From Dendrolimus kikuchii (taxonomy: Eukaryota; Arthropoda; Insecta; Lepidoptera; Lasiocampidae): DNA of 64,000 nt. Positions within the stretch are counted from its first letter, which is position 1; each line of letters starts with the position of its first letter. The position numbers were made by a program, and so were the translations under genes. Where the stretch lies: NCBI GenBank assembly GCA_019925095.2, contig CM034406.1, positions 15,224,388-15,288,387 on the forward strand, read 5' to 3'. The notes beneath the pieces were generated by a model. That model saw nothing but the letters and a program-made list of their open reading frames with translations, did not search any database and was not told the origin of the DNA. Positions 31,911-44,765 of this stretch are shown piece after piece.

Positions 31911-32859
31911 TTAATTTAAAAATATGTAAAAACTTCCTCAATTCATTTATTTATTCCACTTTATAACAAAATAAAAATCTGTGAGTCACCAAATGCTAAT
32001 ATTTCTTGGGAATTTTCATTATAGGGAAAGTTAACAAGTATGTTAATTCTATATAATTATTGACTAATTTGATCGAAAAATATCTCAAAAATGACATACG
32101 GTGATAGTTATTGTAATGCTTGGGCTCTACCTGCGATAATGTTATAGTATTGACTATGGCCAAATGCGTATAATTTAGAGCGTTAAAAATGGCGTCATTA
32201 ACGAATTGACGAACGAACATTGGTGGATATACCTACGTTATATGTCAACATTTAACGTGATTAACAATTAATAGCAATATCGCATTAAACCAATCGCTAT
32301 ATCTGCGTGAAACGTTCAATAACTTTATTCCAGCATGAAACAGTAACATTATAGAGTTAACGAATATTTACGTACTAAAAATAATGTAACGAAATAATAC
32401 AATAAATTCAATTTTCACTATTTTCTCTATTTAATCGACGATTATTGCCTCTGTGTGCGTCTAATGGCTAATAAATTGTAAAGACATCTGTTGCGATGCG
32501 CTGGCGCATTTAATTTCGCTGTCGCGTGGCTCTCCACGTGTTTCACCCACATCCTCCGATGTCGGGTAGACGCTGCAACAAATTGCGGCACTTTACTCCT
32601 ATCCGTAACCAATATACATTTCCGACGTTTCGGACAACCGTCTTGACTACTTCTTCTTTTCCTTACGAGTTATTTTTAGAAACAGAAGTCGGAAGACGGG
32701 GTCGTGGGGAGGACGTGTTAACTTTGTTGTTATTTCATGTTTATAATTTTTTACTTTTTTATTTACACAATATTAATAGAAACAGATTTTTATGAAGTCC
32801 AAGTAATTGGAAATATTATACATAAAGGCCTAGTATTTAATAGTCTTTCGAATGAAAAG
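31911..32859. other. AT-rich spacer
   Basis: No feature recognised. The 89-codon plus frame at 32526-32795 has no domain. Confidence 0.3.
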
Positions 32860-33405
32860 TTTTTTTCTAATTGCAGTATAGGTCCGCGTTTGATTTGACC
32901 ATAATCTCACTTGACATTAGGGATCTGGGGATTTTGTCTAAGATTGGAGCGCGCTGATCTTAAAGATACCTTTTTACACGGGACTTGAAAACACCCAAGT
33001 TGTAGGCATCGCGAAAACTCTGAAACAGATTGACTGAAAAGCGACTCTGACAATGAGTTCTACTCTTTTGCGGTGCACCCAATAAAGGTTGGAGGCAAAG
33101 CGCTTCTTGCGTATATACAAGAAGTACATATGTCCATTATATACCAATGCTGCATGCCAGTGCGTCGAGTTGTCCGATGATGCAAGGGACGGTGGGATCG
33201 CATTGAAAAGTAGTGCAAATATTTATCTGTATTTTGATAATTTGACTGATTTCGTCGTAATGAAACAGACCACTTAGAACACCATTTTTTGGAGGTGTAA
33301 TTCTGTAATGTACAAGTACACCCAATCGCTCGGACACGGCTTAAGATAGGGTACTGTTCTCTCGATGGATTAATGACGTGTTTCATCATATCATGATGCA
33401 AGTGT
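32860..33405 (-). pseudogene. CR1/Jockey-like LINE 3' fragment
   Basis: Minus strand contains H-H-R-T-T-R-R-T-G-M-Q-H and the 3' UTR 'cacgggacttgaaaacaccc', matching the fragment at 40380-40930. It is frame-broken. A poly(T) near 32865 marks its 3' end. Confidence 0.65.
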
Positions 33406-33590
33406 GTTCGGCCACTGCTAAGGCCTTGGCGGCGTCGGCTATTTCCCGCGGCCCTGGCTATAGGAGAATGAAAAGAACACGGGGAGTTTTAGTGTGTATT
33501 TCAGTAAGGGGCAACCTGCCTCCACCAGAGCATTACAAAGCAGGCATGTCCCTCGCGCCCTCACCTTGACTCCAACACAGGTACAAGTCC
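33406..33590. repeat. GC-rich retroposon fragment
   Basis: It contains 'gggagttttagtgtgtattt', resembling the 'gttttagtgggta' block at 7560 and 52765, between two oppositely oriented LINE fragments. Confidence 0.4.
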
Positions 33591-33900
33591 GTATACGAAT
33601 TCGGAAACGTACACTTTGAGGATATGGATCTTCACGACTTAGTTCCCCCATCCCCTTTCATGTACCATCATTATTTCATGGACTTACCATTGGTTAGGAC
33701 TAAACGTTTTACCTCCACATATTTTTTTTTGCACCACCGCCACGCTGTCGAGTGGAACAATTTGCTGGAGTCTGTGTTCCTTGATTCATATAACCCATTG
33801 ATCTACAAGTCACCAGTGAATAGGTAATACTAAGTAAGCGTGTCTATCCTCGATCACATTGTCACTTAACATCAGGTGGGACAGATATCAAAGCCAAAAA
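33591..33900 (+). pseudogene. CR1/Jockey-like LINE 3' fragment
   Basis: Plus strand reads L-V-R-T-K-R-F-T-S-T-Y, then E-W-N-N-L-L-E-S-V-F-L and V-N-R, the terminal codons of the family at 40380-40930. A 3' UTR with 'catcaggtggga' follows. Confidence 0.7.
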
Positions 33901-34192
33901 TGGCTCTTCGGGAATCAAATATACTTCTGATAAATAACGACAAACACATAAAACACCATGCATGCTTCAACTAAAGCGTGGAGTGCCACGTGAGCAGTCA
34001 ATGAAATTCTTCTCAAGATGACGGTATACTTTAAATTGGCAATCCTCCCGATGAGCAAAAACAGTTGACGAGGGTTAAAAGGTTGTCAACATACAGTTTG
34101 ATTGGTTTAATTAATTAAAGCGGTGCGTTTGAGCATTTACTCACTGGAAGAAGTGAACAATCACCGAAGATTGTGTTCAGATGTATTTTTTT
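33901..34192. other. Spacer
   Basis: No feature recognised. Confidence 0.25.
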
Positions 34193-34360
34193 AAAGAAAA
34201 GAAAAGAAAAGAAAAATATTTATTCAGAACTACATACACACCAAAACGTACTTATAAATAAGACAATACAATTGAAATGAAGTTCCGAATCGGTCCTAAC
34301 TCAGCATGATGCTGGTTGGCTCACCCAGCGCTGGTCTTCCGTTAGGGCCGTTTACTTACA
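34193..34360 (-). mobile_element. LINE 3'-tail repeat
   Basis: The A/G-rich (AAAGA)n at its 3' side, then 'cagcatgatgctggttggct' and 'agcgctggtcttccgttagg', match 10700-10875 in reverse. Confidence 0.55.
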
Positions 34361-34850
34361 GACTTACGGACAGACAAAACAAAACAAACACAAAAAAATA
34401 TGTGACGAATAAAACTATTGCAAACAAATATATAAATTAATATATAATATAAAAATAAACTATATCATTAATAAATAAATAAAACTGATATAAAAATTAA
34501 TGCCAAGAAGCGAATTTATAAAGAAGAACATAATGGAATAAGGAACATAAAGTTTAAAAACTAAAAAACTATAACAATATCAATTTTATATTTTGTCTGT
34601 CAGTCTGTTGGTTGTGTCAAATATGCTACAAATAGGAAATATCCAATCTGAGAATAATCATGGTTAACAGGCAAAAAGAGACTGAAAAATTAAAGTAGAT
34701 CAGGCAGATCATGCACATAAAACCAACATCATTATATGGTACTAGTATCATGTACAAGATCCGCCTGACTCACTTGATGATCATATGTAATTTTTTTTTA
34801 ATTTTGCCCTAAACCCGTGTATATTTTAAAGCTAGAGTACAGCAGACAAG
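34361..34850. other. AT-rich spacer
   Basis: No feature recognised. Confidence 0.3.
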
Positions 34851-34957
34851 CTGTTGTCGCAAACGTCCATAGCCGACGTTAACTGCTTACCATCAGATGG
34901 GCCATCACCATCTGATAGTAAACAGTTACCGTCGGCTATGGACGTTTGCGACAACAG
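34851..34957. repeat. 107-bp palindrome with 50-bp arms
   Basis: Arms 34851-34900 and 34908-34957 match at 47 of 50 positions and are separated by only 7 bp. The arm sequence ('caaacgtccatagccgac', 'accatcagatgggcc') is a diverged relative of the SINE-A 3' region, so this may be a foldback of two SINE-A-like tails. Confidence 0.85.
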
Positions 34958-35121
34958 AGATGTCACCAAGGCCCTGCCAGCCTCGAAATTTTTTTACGAC
35001 ACCCTGTTTAAAAAACACTCCATGCCGTATCGTTGTAGGAAAACCTCAGCTGGAAGCTCATTGTAAATCCCCACCACAAGGTAAAGATATTTTTGTGTCT
35101 AAATAGAAATACATACATAGA

Positions 35122-35423
35122 ATGGAACGGAGAAAGAATAGAACTTCCTGCGGCCGGGCGGCCTGTCGTAAGAGGCGACAAAACAACCCACAGCCAGGTG
35201 GTAGGTAGTATTTGCTCGACTAGATGGCGAGCACTCCTGGTCCAGAGTATGCTGCCATAACAACTTTGTGTTCTGGCATTAGTAACCAGGTTCCAATCTC
35301 CCTTAAGAGAGCAGCAGCGCATTTGTAGCACCTTTGGTGTTGCAAATGTCCATAGGCGATGGTAACCGCTTTCCATAAAGTGGGCCGTCTGCCTGTTTGC
35401 TGAACTCCTGCAATAAAAAAAAA
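35122..35423 (+). mobile_element. SINE-A, nearly full-length
   Basis: The head lacks 'atccgtgcag' and starts at 'aatggaacggagaaag'. The tail is 'gaactcctgcaat' plus A-run. Confidence 0.8.
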
Positions 35424-36363
35424 CTCAAAACTCGCAAAAATAATTTCAAACGTCATCTATTGTTACTAGCATTCGTTACTAATAGGGCCACCTACTCAGT
35501 AGTGTTAATGGCTCGATCTATTGTTAAAGATTTAGACTATACTTGTTTTATGAATATTTGATACATAGATAGATAAAACCATATTTTTTACAGTAATAAA
35601 TAATTACAACAACAACAATTTTACAGCGAAACAAAAGGCGGCCTTACCGCGTAAAGCGGTCTCTTCCACGCATCCTAAATATAATAACTAATCAGAATAA
35701 ATTGTAGAATTATTTATATTTTGAAATAATGAAGGTACTTTTGTATTATTACACTGCATAAATACTACAAATTCGCTGTGAATCTGGCATTCGTCCTCCT
35801 GAATTCAAATATAAACTATTCTTAATTCTTAAAGTTTTACACGTTCAACACTTTTAGCATGAGGAAAAAAGTTTTCACTTCTGGCGTACGAACCCGCGAC
35901 TGACAATTATTTTTTCCCACTTACACTAGCCAATCTGCCTTCATTTTATTTAATACGTAGCATAAATACATAAGTATAAGACTCGTTACACTACTTTATG
36001 TACAATACTATTTTTTCTTCAAATAAATTTAAAAAAATATTCAAAACTATTCAAGACACGTCGAAAGCCTTAAAAAATATTTCGAGGGTTTTCCCTATAC
36101 ACTAAGAAATTATGTCATACCTCAAAGTACGTACGAAATCTAACAATCAAAGCACAGTATACTTAATCGCCCTTACTGTATTGTGTATTAAATAAAATGA
36201 ATTACAATCAAGTACGTAACGATGCGGAAGAATTGTTCAATGATATTGAATGCTTCGAGAAAAATAGACAGATAACACTTTATTGCTGATTGTACTTGAT
36301 TTTTTGTAATTGTTTATTTTAAAACAATTACAAAAAATGCATATTTGAAAAATAAATTACTTT
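35424..36363. other. AT-rich spacer with a retroposon tail and a palindrome
   Basis: A tail motif 'ggccttaccgcgtaaagcgg' lies near 35640. A palindrome with ~17-bp arms ('attttttgtaattgttt' and its complement) lies at about 36299-36338. Nothing else recognised. Confidence 0.35.
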
Positions 36364-36537
36364 GAAACTACTTTTTAACTGTTTTAAGCGCGATATTTAT
36401 TTGAATTTTATTTAGACGTGATCACGGAAGACTGATGTCAAATATCAATCATGTGATCACAGCTGCTGAAAAGTGGCCGAAACGTCGAAATAAAAATCAA
36501 AGTGCCGCGCTTAAAACCGTTAAAGCGTAGTTTGAAT
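36364..36537. mobile_element. Foldback element
   Basis: The ends are imperfect inverted repeats of ~30 bp containing 'ttttaagcgcg'. The centre has 'gtgatcac' motifs and 'gaaaagtggccgaaacgtcg', also found near 48540 and 8200. Confidence 0.6.
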
Positions 36538-36599
36538 TATGTGTACTAGTGATGAAAAATTAAGAAAAGAAACAGCCAGTTTGCCAGATTCCCAAGTGC

Positions 36600-36925
36600 A
36601 TAAAACCCATTCTCCTAATATGGGAAGGTTATGCATACATAATATGGACCTATTAGGACTGAAACTCTTTTCTTCACCCTTCTTTCTATTATTTATGGTC
36701 GGCATAATCTGTCTTTTCCTCCCATACTCCTCTATTCTGACATGCGTCCTCTGTCACACCACAAATCATCGTATCATCCTTCACACAAACCATCCATTTC
36801 TTTGCATTTTTACGCATCAATCTTTCATATTAACCTTCTTTATGTTGTGTGACATTAGCTTTCTGTCTGACATTATTTGCAGTCAAGGATGCAACTTTCA
36901 AAGATGTAATTGTGTAGGGACTTAT
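36600..36925 (-). pseudogene. RTE-like C-terminal fragment (family 3)
   Basis: On the minus strand K-K-W-M-V-C-V-K-D-D-T-M-I-C-G-V-T-E-D is readable, then N-R-G-V-W. This is the 3' coding end also seen on the plus strand at 39520-39960 and 46690-47390. Dead and truncated. Confidence 0.65.
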
Positions 36926-37831
36926 TTCACACTCTATCTATTTATGTAATCTCAGCGGAGTGGAGGTGTTTTTTAGGGCTGATATTGTAATCCTGTATAT
37001 TGTAACACCTGAAAACGAGTTACCAACGGCATTAAAAAACATGAAACGGTATTACGAATGAATAAAAACATTATATTGAAACACGTTTCTTGCCTAATTA
37101 GAGAAGCACGTGATGTGAAAGCGTTTCACGTGAAATAGATTTCGACACACGACCTATTTAAATGTTTCGTAACAGAAGGTAAAGAAAGATTCCAATATTT
37201 GGGACAGATTTTTTTATTACGTCTTATTACCCCTTTGAATTTAAGTGATCTATTGCGCAAATCTCTTTGTCAACGCCACCGTAACTCGTCATAAAACCTT
37301 CTTTCGCTGTTGGTATTTCATGCGAATTCTTGGAAGCCGTTAAGCTGACCATTTAAAGATTTCACGAACCAGTGGAAATACACGTGGATGGTACAAATGA
37401 ATGCGTGTCGGTCAGTCGGAAATGCGCCACACGTGTTCTGATCTGCGAACGAAGCGTTACCCTAGGGCATTTTCGGAGAGAGTATCTTGTATCCACGAAC
37501 TTTGCATGGCTTATGTGATAACGATTTCGTGCCCTAGGTTTGGTTTTGTTGTATTCGGCTATACTTATAAGAACTGTGAATTACGTGTGTGTACTTCTAA
37601 TAAACTTGGTGATAATTCCAAAGGCATTTTCAAATTTACATCCTTACAAATCCCCTACAAATTCGTAACAGCATGATAATAACTAACGAGTTTTTTCAAA
37701 TCAAATCAATCTTTAGGTAAATAAAAACATTACACGTATTGTCATTCAATTTACATGCAAATGATTGCAATAAACATTCTGTCATTACATATAAAATTGT
37801 ATATTTATCAAGCAAAGTATGTACCATTCTT
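36926..37831. other. Spacer
   Basis: No feature recognised. The 91-codon frame at 37401-37676 has no domain. Confidence 0.3.
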
Positions 37832-38108
37832 ACAATTTCCTGCGGGCGGGCGGCCTGTCGTAAGAGGCGACAAAACAACCCACAGCCAGGCGGCAGGTAT
37901 TTGCCGTCCTGGATAACTACCACCCCTAGTCTAGAGTATGCCGCCATATAAATGATGAGTTGTTTTCCGGCTTAATGGCCAGGGTCCAGTCTTCCTTTAG
38001 AGAGCAGTAGCACATTGGTTACACCTTTGGTGTTGTTACAAATGTCCACCGGGTTACGTAACCGCTTTTTATCAGGCGTGCTGCCTGCCTGTCTGCTGAA
38101 CACTTCTT
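37832..38108 (+). mobile_element. SINE-A, 5'-trimmed and decayed
   Basis: It starts at 'acaatttcctgcgggcgg' and ends at 'tgtctgctgaacac'. Many substitutions; A-tail lost. Confidence 0.7.
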
Positions 38109-38117
38109 CACGCTTTT

Positions 38118-38365
38118 TTGTTTTTACCTTATTACAATCCAATCATTTGGCGTCAGCACAATATGTTTCTTCCTTCTAAACTCCTCTATTTAGGCCAACA
38201 TCCGTTGTCACACCCCAGATCGCAATGTCACCCGTCACACAATCCGTCCATCTCTTTTTTTGGTCTATCATTACATTTGTATCTACGAATCTTTCAGTTT
38301 AAAAAAACTTTTTGCCACATGGCTTTCATCCCTCCATTTCCTCCATCTGCATTTATATATTTATT
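38118..38365 (-). pseudogene. RTE-like C-terminal fragment (family 3), decayed
   Basis: The minus strand resembles 36600-36925 ('gatggacggattgtgtgacg' region, then 'aggagtttagaaggaag'). Frames are lost. Confidence 0.5.
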
Positions 38366-38461
38366 ACTAGAATGTAAGAAATTGTATTATGTATTATATA
38401 TTCCACCATCGTCATTGCAATCTCAATTCATTCCTGAGGTTGTCTGGGAGAAATCGCTTCT

Positions 38462-38700
38462 TTTTTAATTGCAGGATTCAGCAGACAGGCAGACGGCCCA
38501 CTTGATTAAAAGCGGTTACCATCGCCTATGGACATTTGAACCACCAAAGGTGTTGCAAATGCACTGCTGCTCTCTTAAGGGAGACTGGAACCTGGTCACT
38601 AATGCCGGAACACAACACAAGGTTGTTATGGCGGCAAACTCTAGACCAGGGGTGGTCGGCATCCATTCGAGCAAATACCCTACCACCTAGCTTTTAAGCG
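38462..38700 (-). mobile_element. SINE-A, head missing
   Basis: Poly(T), then 'aattgcaggattcagcagac' to 'taccctaccacct'. The first ~90 bp of the element are absent. Confidence 0.8.
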
Positions 38701-39209
38701 ATAGACCGCCTTTTTTGCACAATGAGACATAGTTTTAGTCTGTAATATAATTTTTTGTATAGGTGTCAGGTGTCAAGAGTTATTGGTTGATTGATTGACT
38801 GAATTAATTTTAGAAAACAATACGTTTCTTAATTTAACAAGTCTTCTAAAATGAAGACAGAAACACATGTCAAAGACCTGCTGCCCTGCATACGTATGGC
38901 ATGACCTAAATCAAAATTGCTTGTGATCTATCAAAGAATCGAAATGTCCATTTTACAAGTTCATTGCTACCCAGACTCTTAGAAGAGACAAAAGAAACTT
39001 TGCATTAATGTGTACACGTGTTTATTCTGCTTATGAATACAAGTCAATTAAGACTTCAAGTATCTATTAAGAGTATCAGTCATTATATCGGTCAATGTTC
39101 TGTCTTTGTAGGCTAATTTTAGCGTCTACTACTATATTCCAGATATAGAACGCACTGGACTCAAATCATCTATACTAATAAATACGAAAGGACCTCTGTT
39201 TGTTACAAG
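38701..39209. other. Spacer
   Basis: No feature recognised. Confidence 0.3.
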
Positions 39210-39310
39210 ACAAGACAAGAACGCATAAGGTGAGCAATGAGTACATAAGGGGTCATTGAAAGTTGCACCCGTAACTGAAAGGTTGAGAGGAAGAAAACTA
39301 AGGTAGTATA
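39210..39310 (+). pseudogene. RTE-like family 3 scrap
   Basis: 'gagtacataagggg' and 'aaagttgcacccgtaactga' repeat sequence found at 39630-39690 and 46800-46850. Confidence 0.55.
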
Positions 39311-39519
39311 ATTGAAATTATAATGCTGGGAGCGCTCCTGCTATAATGTTACAGCTGTAGGCCGTTTGACGCAGATGTGGCGCGGGGTGTAAGACTTTAT
39401 ACGTGATTCGGTATTATTTTTAATTGTTAATGACGTTACATATTGACACATAAACTATATACGAGTTAACTATATATTAAACTATATACACAGGCCTAAA
39501 TGTCATACGACCACTCATG

Positions 39520-39970
39520 CTATAGGAATCCGAATGTTGGACCACTAACGTGATAAACCCCCTTTAACGTATCCAATTCGATGAGATGAGAATGTTGAGA
39601 TGGATGTGTGGTATTACAAGAATGGATAAGGTGAGAAATGAGTACATAAGGGGATCTTTGAAAGTTGCACCCATGACTGAAAATAGAGAGGAGGAAGATT
39701 AAGGTAGTATCGGCATTTAATGAGAAGAAATGAAAGTCATATGAAAAAAGAATGTTAAACAAGTAGATTGACGGGTACAAATGTAAAGGTAGAACTAAAA
39801 AGAGATGGATGGATTGTGTGAAGAATGACATGATGATCTATGGTGTGACAAGGACGTATGTCAGAATAGAGGACTATGGAAGGAAAAGACATATTGTGCC
39901 AACTACAAATAATCGGGAGAAGTTGAAAGAGAAGAGAGAGCTGGAGTACAGAACACGCTGATGGCACAGA
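39520..39970 (+). pseudogene. RTE-like C-terminal fragment (family 3)
   Basis: Plus strand: M-R-M-L-R-W-M-C-G-I-T-R-M-D-K-V-R-N-E-Y-I-R-G-S-L-K-V-A-P, then degraded coding for the G-H-V region, then K-R-W-M-D-C-V and H-I-V-P-T-T-N-N. This order is the C-terminal third of RTE-type proteins. Several stops. Confidence 0.75.
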
Positions 39971-40379
39971 AAAGAAAAAACAACACACATGGCACTAGAT
40001 AGGACAATATATATATAAGTATAGATATAAGGACAACACTGCCCATGCACTTCCTCACAACACCAGCATGTAACAGATACACTCTACATTAGTATAAGTT
40101 TAGTATTAAAATTAGAATAAATTAATATAATAAGTTATTCTTAAGGTACACCACAACATATAAATCACTAAATTAATGTCACACGCAGTAACAAAAATAA
40201 ACAATAAGCGTGTATGGACTCTAAAATCTTTCATAGAAATTAAGTTGTAAAAAAGGGTACGGAACTCGAGTCCGTAGAGATGTTAATAATAATAATAAAA
40301 AAAGAACACGCTGATGGTCCCCCTGATGGAAAGCTATTAACGTCACCTATGGACGACGATGGACCTATTATGTCAGATC
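39971..40379. other. AT-rich spacer
   Basis: No feature recognised apart from a short 'ggtccccctgatggaaagc' SINE-A-like scrap near 40315. Confidence 0.3.
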
Positions 40380-40930
40380 ATATTTTTTTTAAATCACGTA
40401 TAGTTTCGCGTTTGACCATTATCTTGCTCGATTTGAGCGGAGTTATGGTCTAAGATCCAGCACGCTTACCTAGAAGGTACCTATTCACACGAGACTTGAA
40501 GACACCCAAGTTGTAGTTTTCGGGAAAAACAGACTCCGGAAGTAAGTTCCACTCCGTTGCGGTGCACATAATGAAGGTAGACTCAAAGCGCTTTGTTCGT
40601 ATAGGTGGTATGTCCACCATATAGCGGTGCCGCATGCCGGTGCGTCTGGTTGTCCGATGATGGAAGAGAGACGGCGAGATAAGATTGAAAAGCTCCAATG
40701 CACACTCTCCAAAATGTATCCGGTAGAAAACCGACAAGCTAGCAACCCTGTGTTGATGATCGAGACTTTGTAATTTTATATTAAATAGCTGGTCGTTGCC
40801 TAACAACTTTCTGGCTCTCCGCTCAATCGATTCTAGTGCGTCGAGTTGGTATTTAGCTGTGCCATCCCAAAGATGAGAACAGTACTCCATACATGCCCGT
40901 ATTAGTGCTTTATACGGCGTCAGCAACTGT
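40380..40930 (-). pseudogene. CR1/Jockey-like LINE reverse transcriptase, C-terminal 158 codons
   Basis: This is the best preserved LINE fragment of its family. The open frame (40450-40926) reads L-T-P-Y-K-A-L-I-R-A-C-M-E-Y-C-S-H-L-W-D, then L-D-A-L-E-S-I-E-R-R-A-R-K-L-L-G, then P-P-I-R-T-K-R-F-E-S and W-N-L-L-P-E-S-V-F-P. These blocks follow the polymerase active site in CR1/Jockey proteins, so catalytic residues are missing. The 3' UTR and a poly(T) at about 40383 mark the element's end. 5'-truncated. Confidence 0.8.
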
Positions 40931-41182
40931 TATGGAGTGACGTACCGCCTCACCTTTGATAGATTTATCCCTTCTACCGGAACCTGACGCAGGCGGCGTG
41001 ATGACATTTGCTCCCCACATAAAGAACTCAGAAATCACACAAGAAATCAGTCGCATGACATGAATTAACCATTGAAATGCGCGTGTTTATTCGAATGTAG
41101 CATTTTGGTGAGCTTATCATGAAAGCTAAATTCCAGGGCATTATATGTAATTTGAACTGCATAAATAGAATTAAATATCACA

Positions 41183-41482
41183 GTTTAATTAATCCTATGT
41201 AGGCTGGCAATTCAATGACGACCTCTGCATTATAATTGACTTTAACGAGAAACAGGTCACCGCAAAATATAAATCGGCAGACAAATACACACATTTTATA
41301 TATCCCCAAGCTAAGCAAGTTACACTTGTGTTATTGGTAATATACAACGGTCCACTCTGGGGCTGATCCCGGACACCCAGAGCATAGTAAATAACAGAAA
41401 GATCCTTTCCAAACTTTACCATGCCAGGAATCGAATCCGGAGTTCCGTCCTCTAAGATTTAGTTCGCTCAACCACAGAGGCC
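41183..41482 (-). mobile_element. tRNA-derived SINE (second family)
   Basis: Minus strand starts with an A-box-like 'tgtggttgagcgaac' and a B-box 'ggattcgattcc' about 30 bp later. The ~230-bp body shares nothing obvious with the other SINE families here. Confidence 0.6.
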
Positions 41483-42237
41483 GTCAAAATGAATAGAGGT
41501 ACAGGACAATTTAATAAAATTAGTGGTTACCCGTGGTCCAAATTCAACCATAATAATTAATTTAATACTTCTATAATCACATATTTCGCCAAGGCTTACA
41601 GTGTTAATTTAACTTTAACAATAAACACAAGAGTATATATGCGTATATGTGTCAAATATATGGTAATGTTTTTTTATTGATTTACTATATTTTTAAAGCA
41701 TAATTTTTAATAAAATGTTAGCATTCTGCACTCATTCTGTGTATAAACTGTAAGTATGCGAAATTTCATACTCCTCCGTCCGCGCAATTTTCTTAAAAAG
41801 GGGTACAAAGTTTTTGCTGTGTTTTTGCTTCTCGTAATATATTAATTATTAATATAATACTTATTAATAATATATGTTACTTATTAGTCGTTACAGGCTG
41901 AATATGTAACGAATGATACGTTTTACGCGATATACGAGGTTACCGGCTCATTGAAATGAAGTTAAAAATGTATCTATCATTCATAATCGCATTAATTTAT
42001 TAATGAAAAGTGAAAGCAAATATGGAGCCTTAGGAAATGGTTACATATTTGTGCCGTTTGGGGTTGAAACATTGGGCTCGTGAAGTTTCTTTAAAGACAT
42101 TTGTAAGAAATTCTTTGACACTACCTGTAACCAGAAGGCTGGCTCGTATTTTGTTTAGAGAATTAGCATTGCCATACAGCAATGCAGCCCCAACCTTCTG
42201 GGCACGCTGTCTGCTGGCAGTGATCTGTCTGCTACAT
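41483..42237. other. AT-rich spacer
   Basis: No feature recognised. The 69-codon plus frame at 42037-42246 is Arg/Leu-rich and may be a LINE scrap. Confidence 0.3.
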
Positions 42238-42438
42238 CTATACTAATATTATAAAGAGGTAAAGTTTGTGAGTTTGTGACGTTGTAGGGGGTAATCTCTG
42301 GATCAACTAAACCGATTTTAAAAATTCTTTTACTGTTCGAAAGCTACGTTAACAAGGAGTATCATAGGCTATATAACATGACTCCTTATACCACGGGAGC
42401 GGGACAGAGCGCGGGTGAACCCGCGCCTGGCCGCTAGT
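42238..42438 (+). mobile_element. Helitron-like element, complete-looking
   Basis: From 'tctatactaatattataaag' to 'gcctggccgctagt'; the second subfamily as at 23217-23404. It is ~200 bp, non-autonomous. Confidence 0.75.
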
Positions 42439-43702
42439 AATTTATAAGTTTAGATTTAATTTATTTAAGCTATGTTTATATTTAGGTATTTTTATATTTG
42501 TTAGGCAGTTTACATTTATTATGTTACATAAAAACTTAATTAATAGCTATTTCAATATATCACACGACGCATACACGTCATATTAAAAATTTGTATGTCG
42601 TAACTATGAAAAATACTTCTTTTTTACAAGCCATCGTAAAGCAATTATGAATAAGGTGTGTAAGTGATAGTGAAGTTATCTCTATTCACTTTCAAATTAT
42701 AAAAAAATGAATTATTCACATCTCCAAAGTGTTATGTGAAAAACAAACAGGTACATAGTCCACAATACACAAGCCATAACAAAAATGCGTAATTATTGAT
42801 TCCTATCTGAGGGGCGTAAACAAAATGGGGCGTCATACATCTCGGATTGCATTCGACGTATTTCATTCATAATTATTTACGCATCATCTAAATTTCCGTG
42901 TTTTGGGAACTGGATCATTACATGATCACGTGAAATACTGAATTTTATGGAAACCAGAAAACAGTAATAAAAATTACATCTTGGCAAAATAAAGATGAAA
43001 AAAATATGGGCGCCACTTTCGCAAAGTCTAAACTCTAGCAACTGTAAGAGTAATTTTGATACTTACTAGTAATTTTTAGTATAACGTTAAACATCGTTCA
43101 AATATTACGTTGCTTTATTTACAACATGAGCATTTTGTCACCATGACTAACCTGTGATGTTTGTTTTTAATAATTATAACTATAATAATTTTGTAAGAGC
43201 TTTTTTACACCTTGTGATAATTAAACGAGCAATTATTCGATTGAAAGAAGCAAAACAAACCATTACAAACCCGTAATTACGGCGGTTCTTTGGTAAATAT
43301 AGCCAAATTGCGACGAAAATATTTTTGCTTTATATTCCGCTAGATGTCCTTAGTAATGTTTGAAAATTCGTGTCAAAGTTAGTAGTTATATCCGTATTTA
43401 GTTACCTATTTTTAGTGAAGTTTAGACTTATATCAATGTTAAAATTAGAGTAACATAGATAAATTCTCTTTGTTTTCCAATGCTGACTACAGATTAGATA
43501 GAATATTGCTAGAAATAAAAAAAATAGTCCACGTCCTATATATTATGTCCATGCTTTATTGACTTGTAATAGTAGATTTTGTTCATCCAAAGATTGCGTG
43601 GAAGAGATCGCTTTAAGGAATAAGGCTACCCATTGTACGACCATATATTATTTATTTAAAATAAAAAATGTATTCATTATTATGTTGGTCTACAATAAAG
43701 AG
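42439..43702. other. AT-rich spacer with a retroposon tail
   Basis: Mostly unrecognised. A tail motif 'gattgcgtggaagagatcgc' lies near 43592. Confidence 0.35.
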
Positions 43703-43975
43703 GAGCCATGGTAGTTTGGTGATTAGAGCCTGTGTGTCAAGCTAAAAGCATATTCCACTTAGGCAAGTTTTCTGACCTAATGTGCATATTGTTTTAATTA
43801 CCACGTCCTAAAAAGTGCAAGAAAACATCGTGATGGAACCTGCAAAGAGAGAGATAACCGATGTGCAAACCCAATCTGCCTTAGACAGGCGTGGCGGGTA
43901 CACTCTCTGTTCCCCTATAAAAATGGGAGAGCCGAGCCCAGCAGTAGGACTTTTCTGGGCTTTTTTCGTTACATA
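43703..43975 (+). mobile_element. tRNA-derived SINE
   Basis: Head with A-box-like 'tggtgattagagc', then the body 'tgtgcatattgttttaatta', 'aaacatcgtgatgg', 'aggcgtggcgggtac' and the end 'agcccagcagtaggac'. The same family as 9308-9572. Confidence 0.7.
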
Positions 43976-44765
43976 CCATATTAAATCTGGCTGTTTTTGT
44001 TTATAAAATTGCTGCGGCATCACAGGTCTACAGATGTATCGATTTTAATACATTTTGACTCTTATTTTGAGTCTATAAAAATATTTGTAATCTTTCATGA
44101 CGCAGGAATGTAAGTAAAATGTGGGAAAAAATTTACAATAACAATTTATTACGATAAAAAAATTCACTACCGCGTCATAGCGCCATATATGACCAAAACG
44201 GATGCGTCATAAATCATTATCGGAAACGTTACAAAAAATTCAGTATTTATATTGAAAGTACTTTATTGTATGATGTTAGGGTTGATTTTTGCTTGTAGTT
44301 TTTGTGCGAAACGTTTTGTAGGATACAATTTAATTATACAAATATGTATATTTCGATTACATAAGTTAATGACGTATTTACAATATTATTATACTAATAC
44401 AATTAAGGAAGTTTAACTTCAAGTAAACCTAATTAATGGATATTAGTTATTTATTTTATTTTCTTCAGAAATACATCATACTCATATCACGGGGTGTAAA
44501 TTAGGATACTTCTTTCCCCGACAGATTAGCTAAATAGATGGCGCTGCAATCATGCTTTTTTCAATTCCCTAAAAAATACCTACGTTGTCACAGGAAACAA
44601 GTTATTCATTGTATTACTTCAAATCAGGTTGGCTTCGACTTATCTCTACGTTTTTTTTAGACTATATGGACTTAGATTCTTTGTTATTGTAGTGAATTGA
44701 ACAAGAAACAGTAAAGTATTAGTTAATATAAAAACAATATAATTTCGTTTTTATCTTATATCTTA
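43976..44765. other. AT-rich spacer
   Basis: No feature recognised. Confidence 0.3.
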
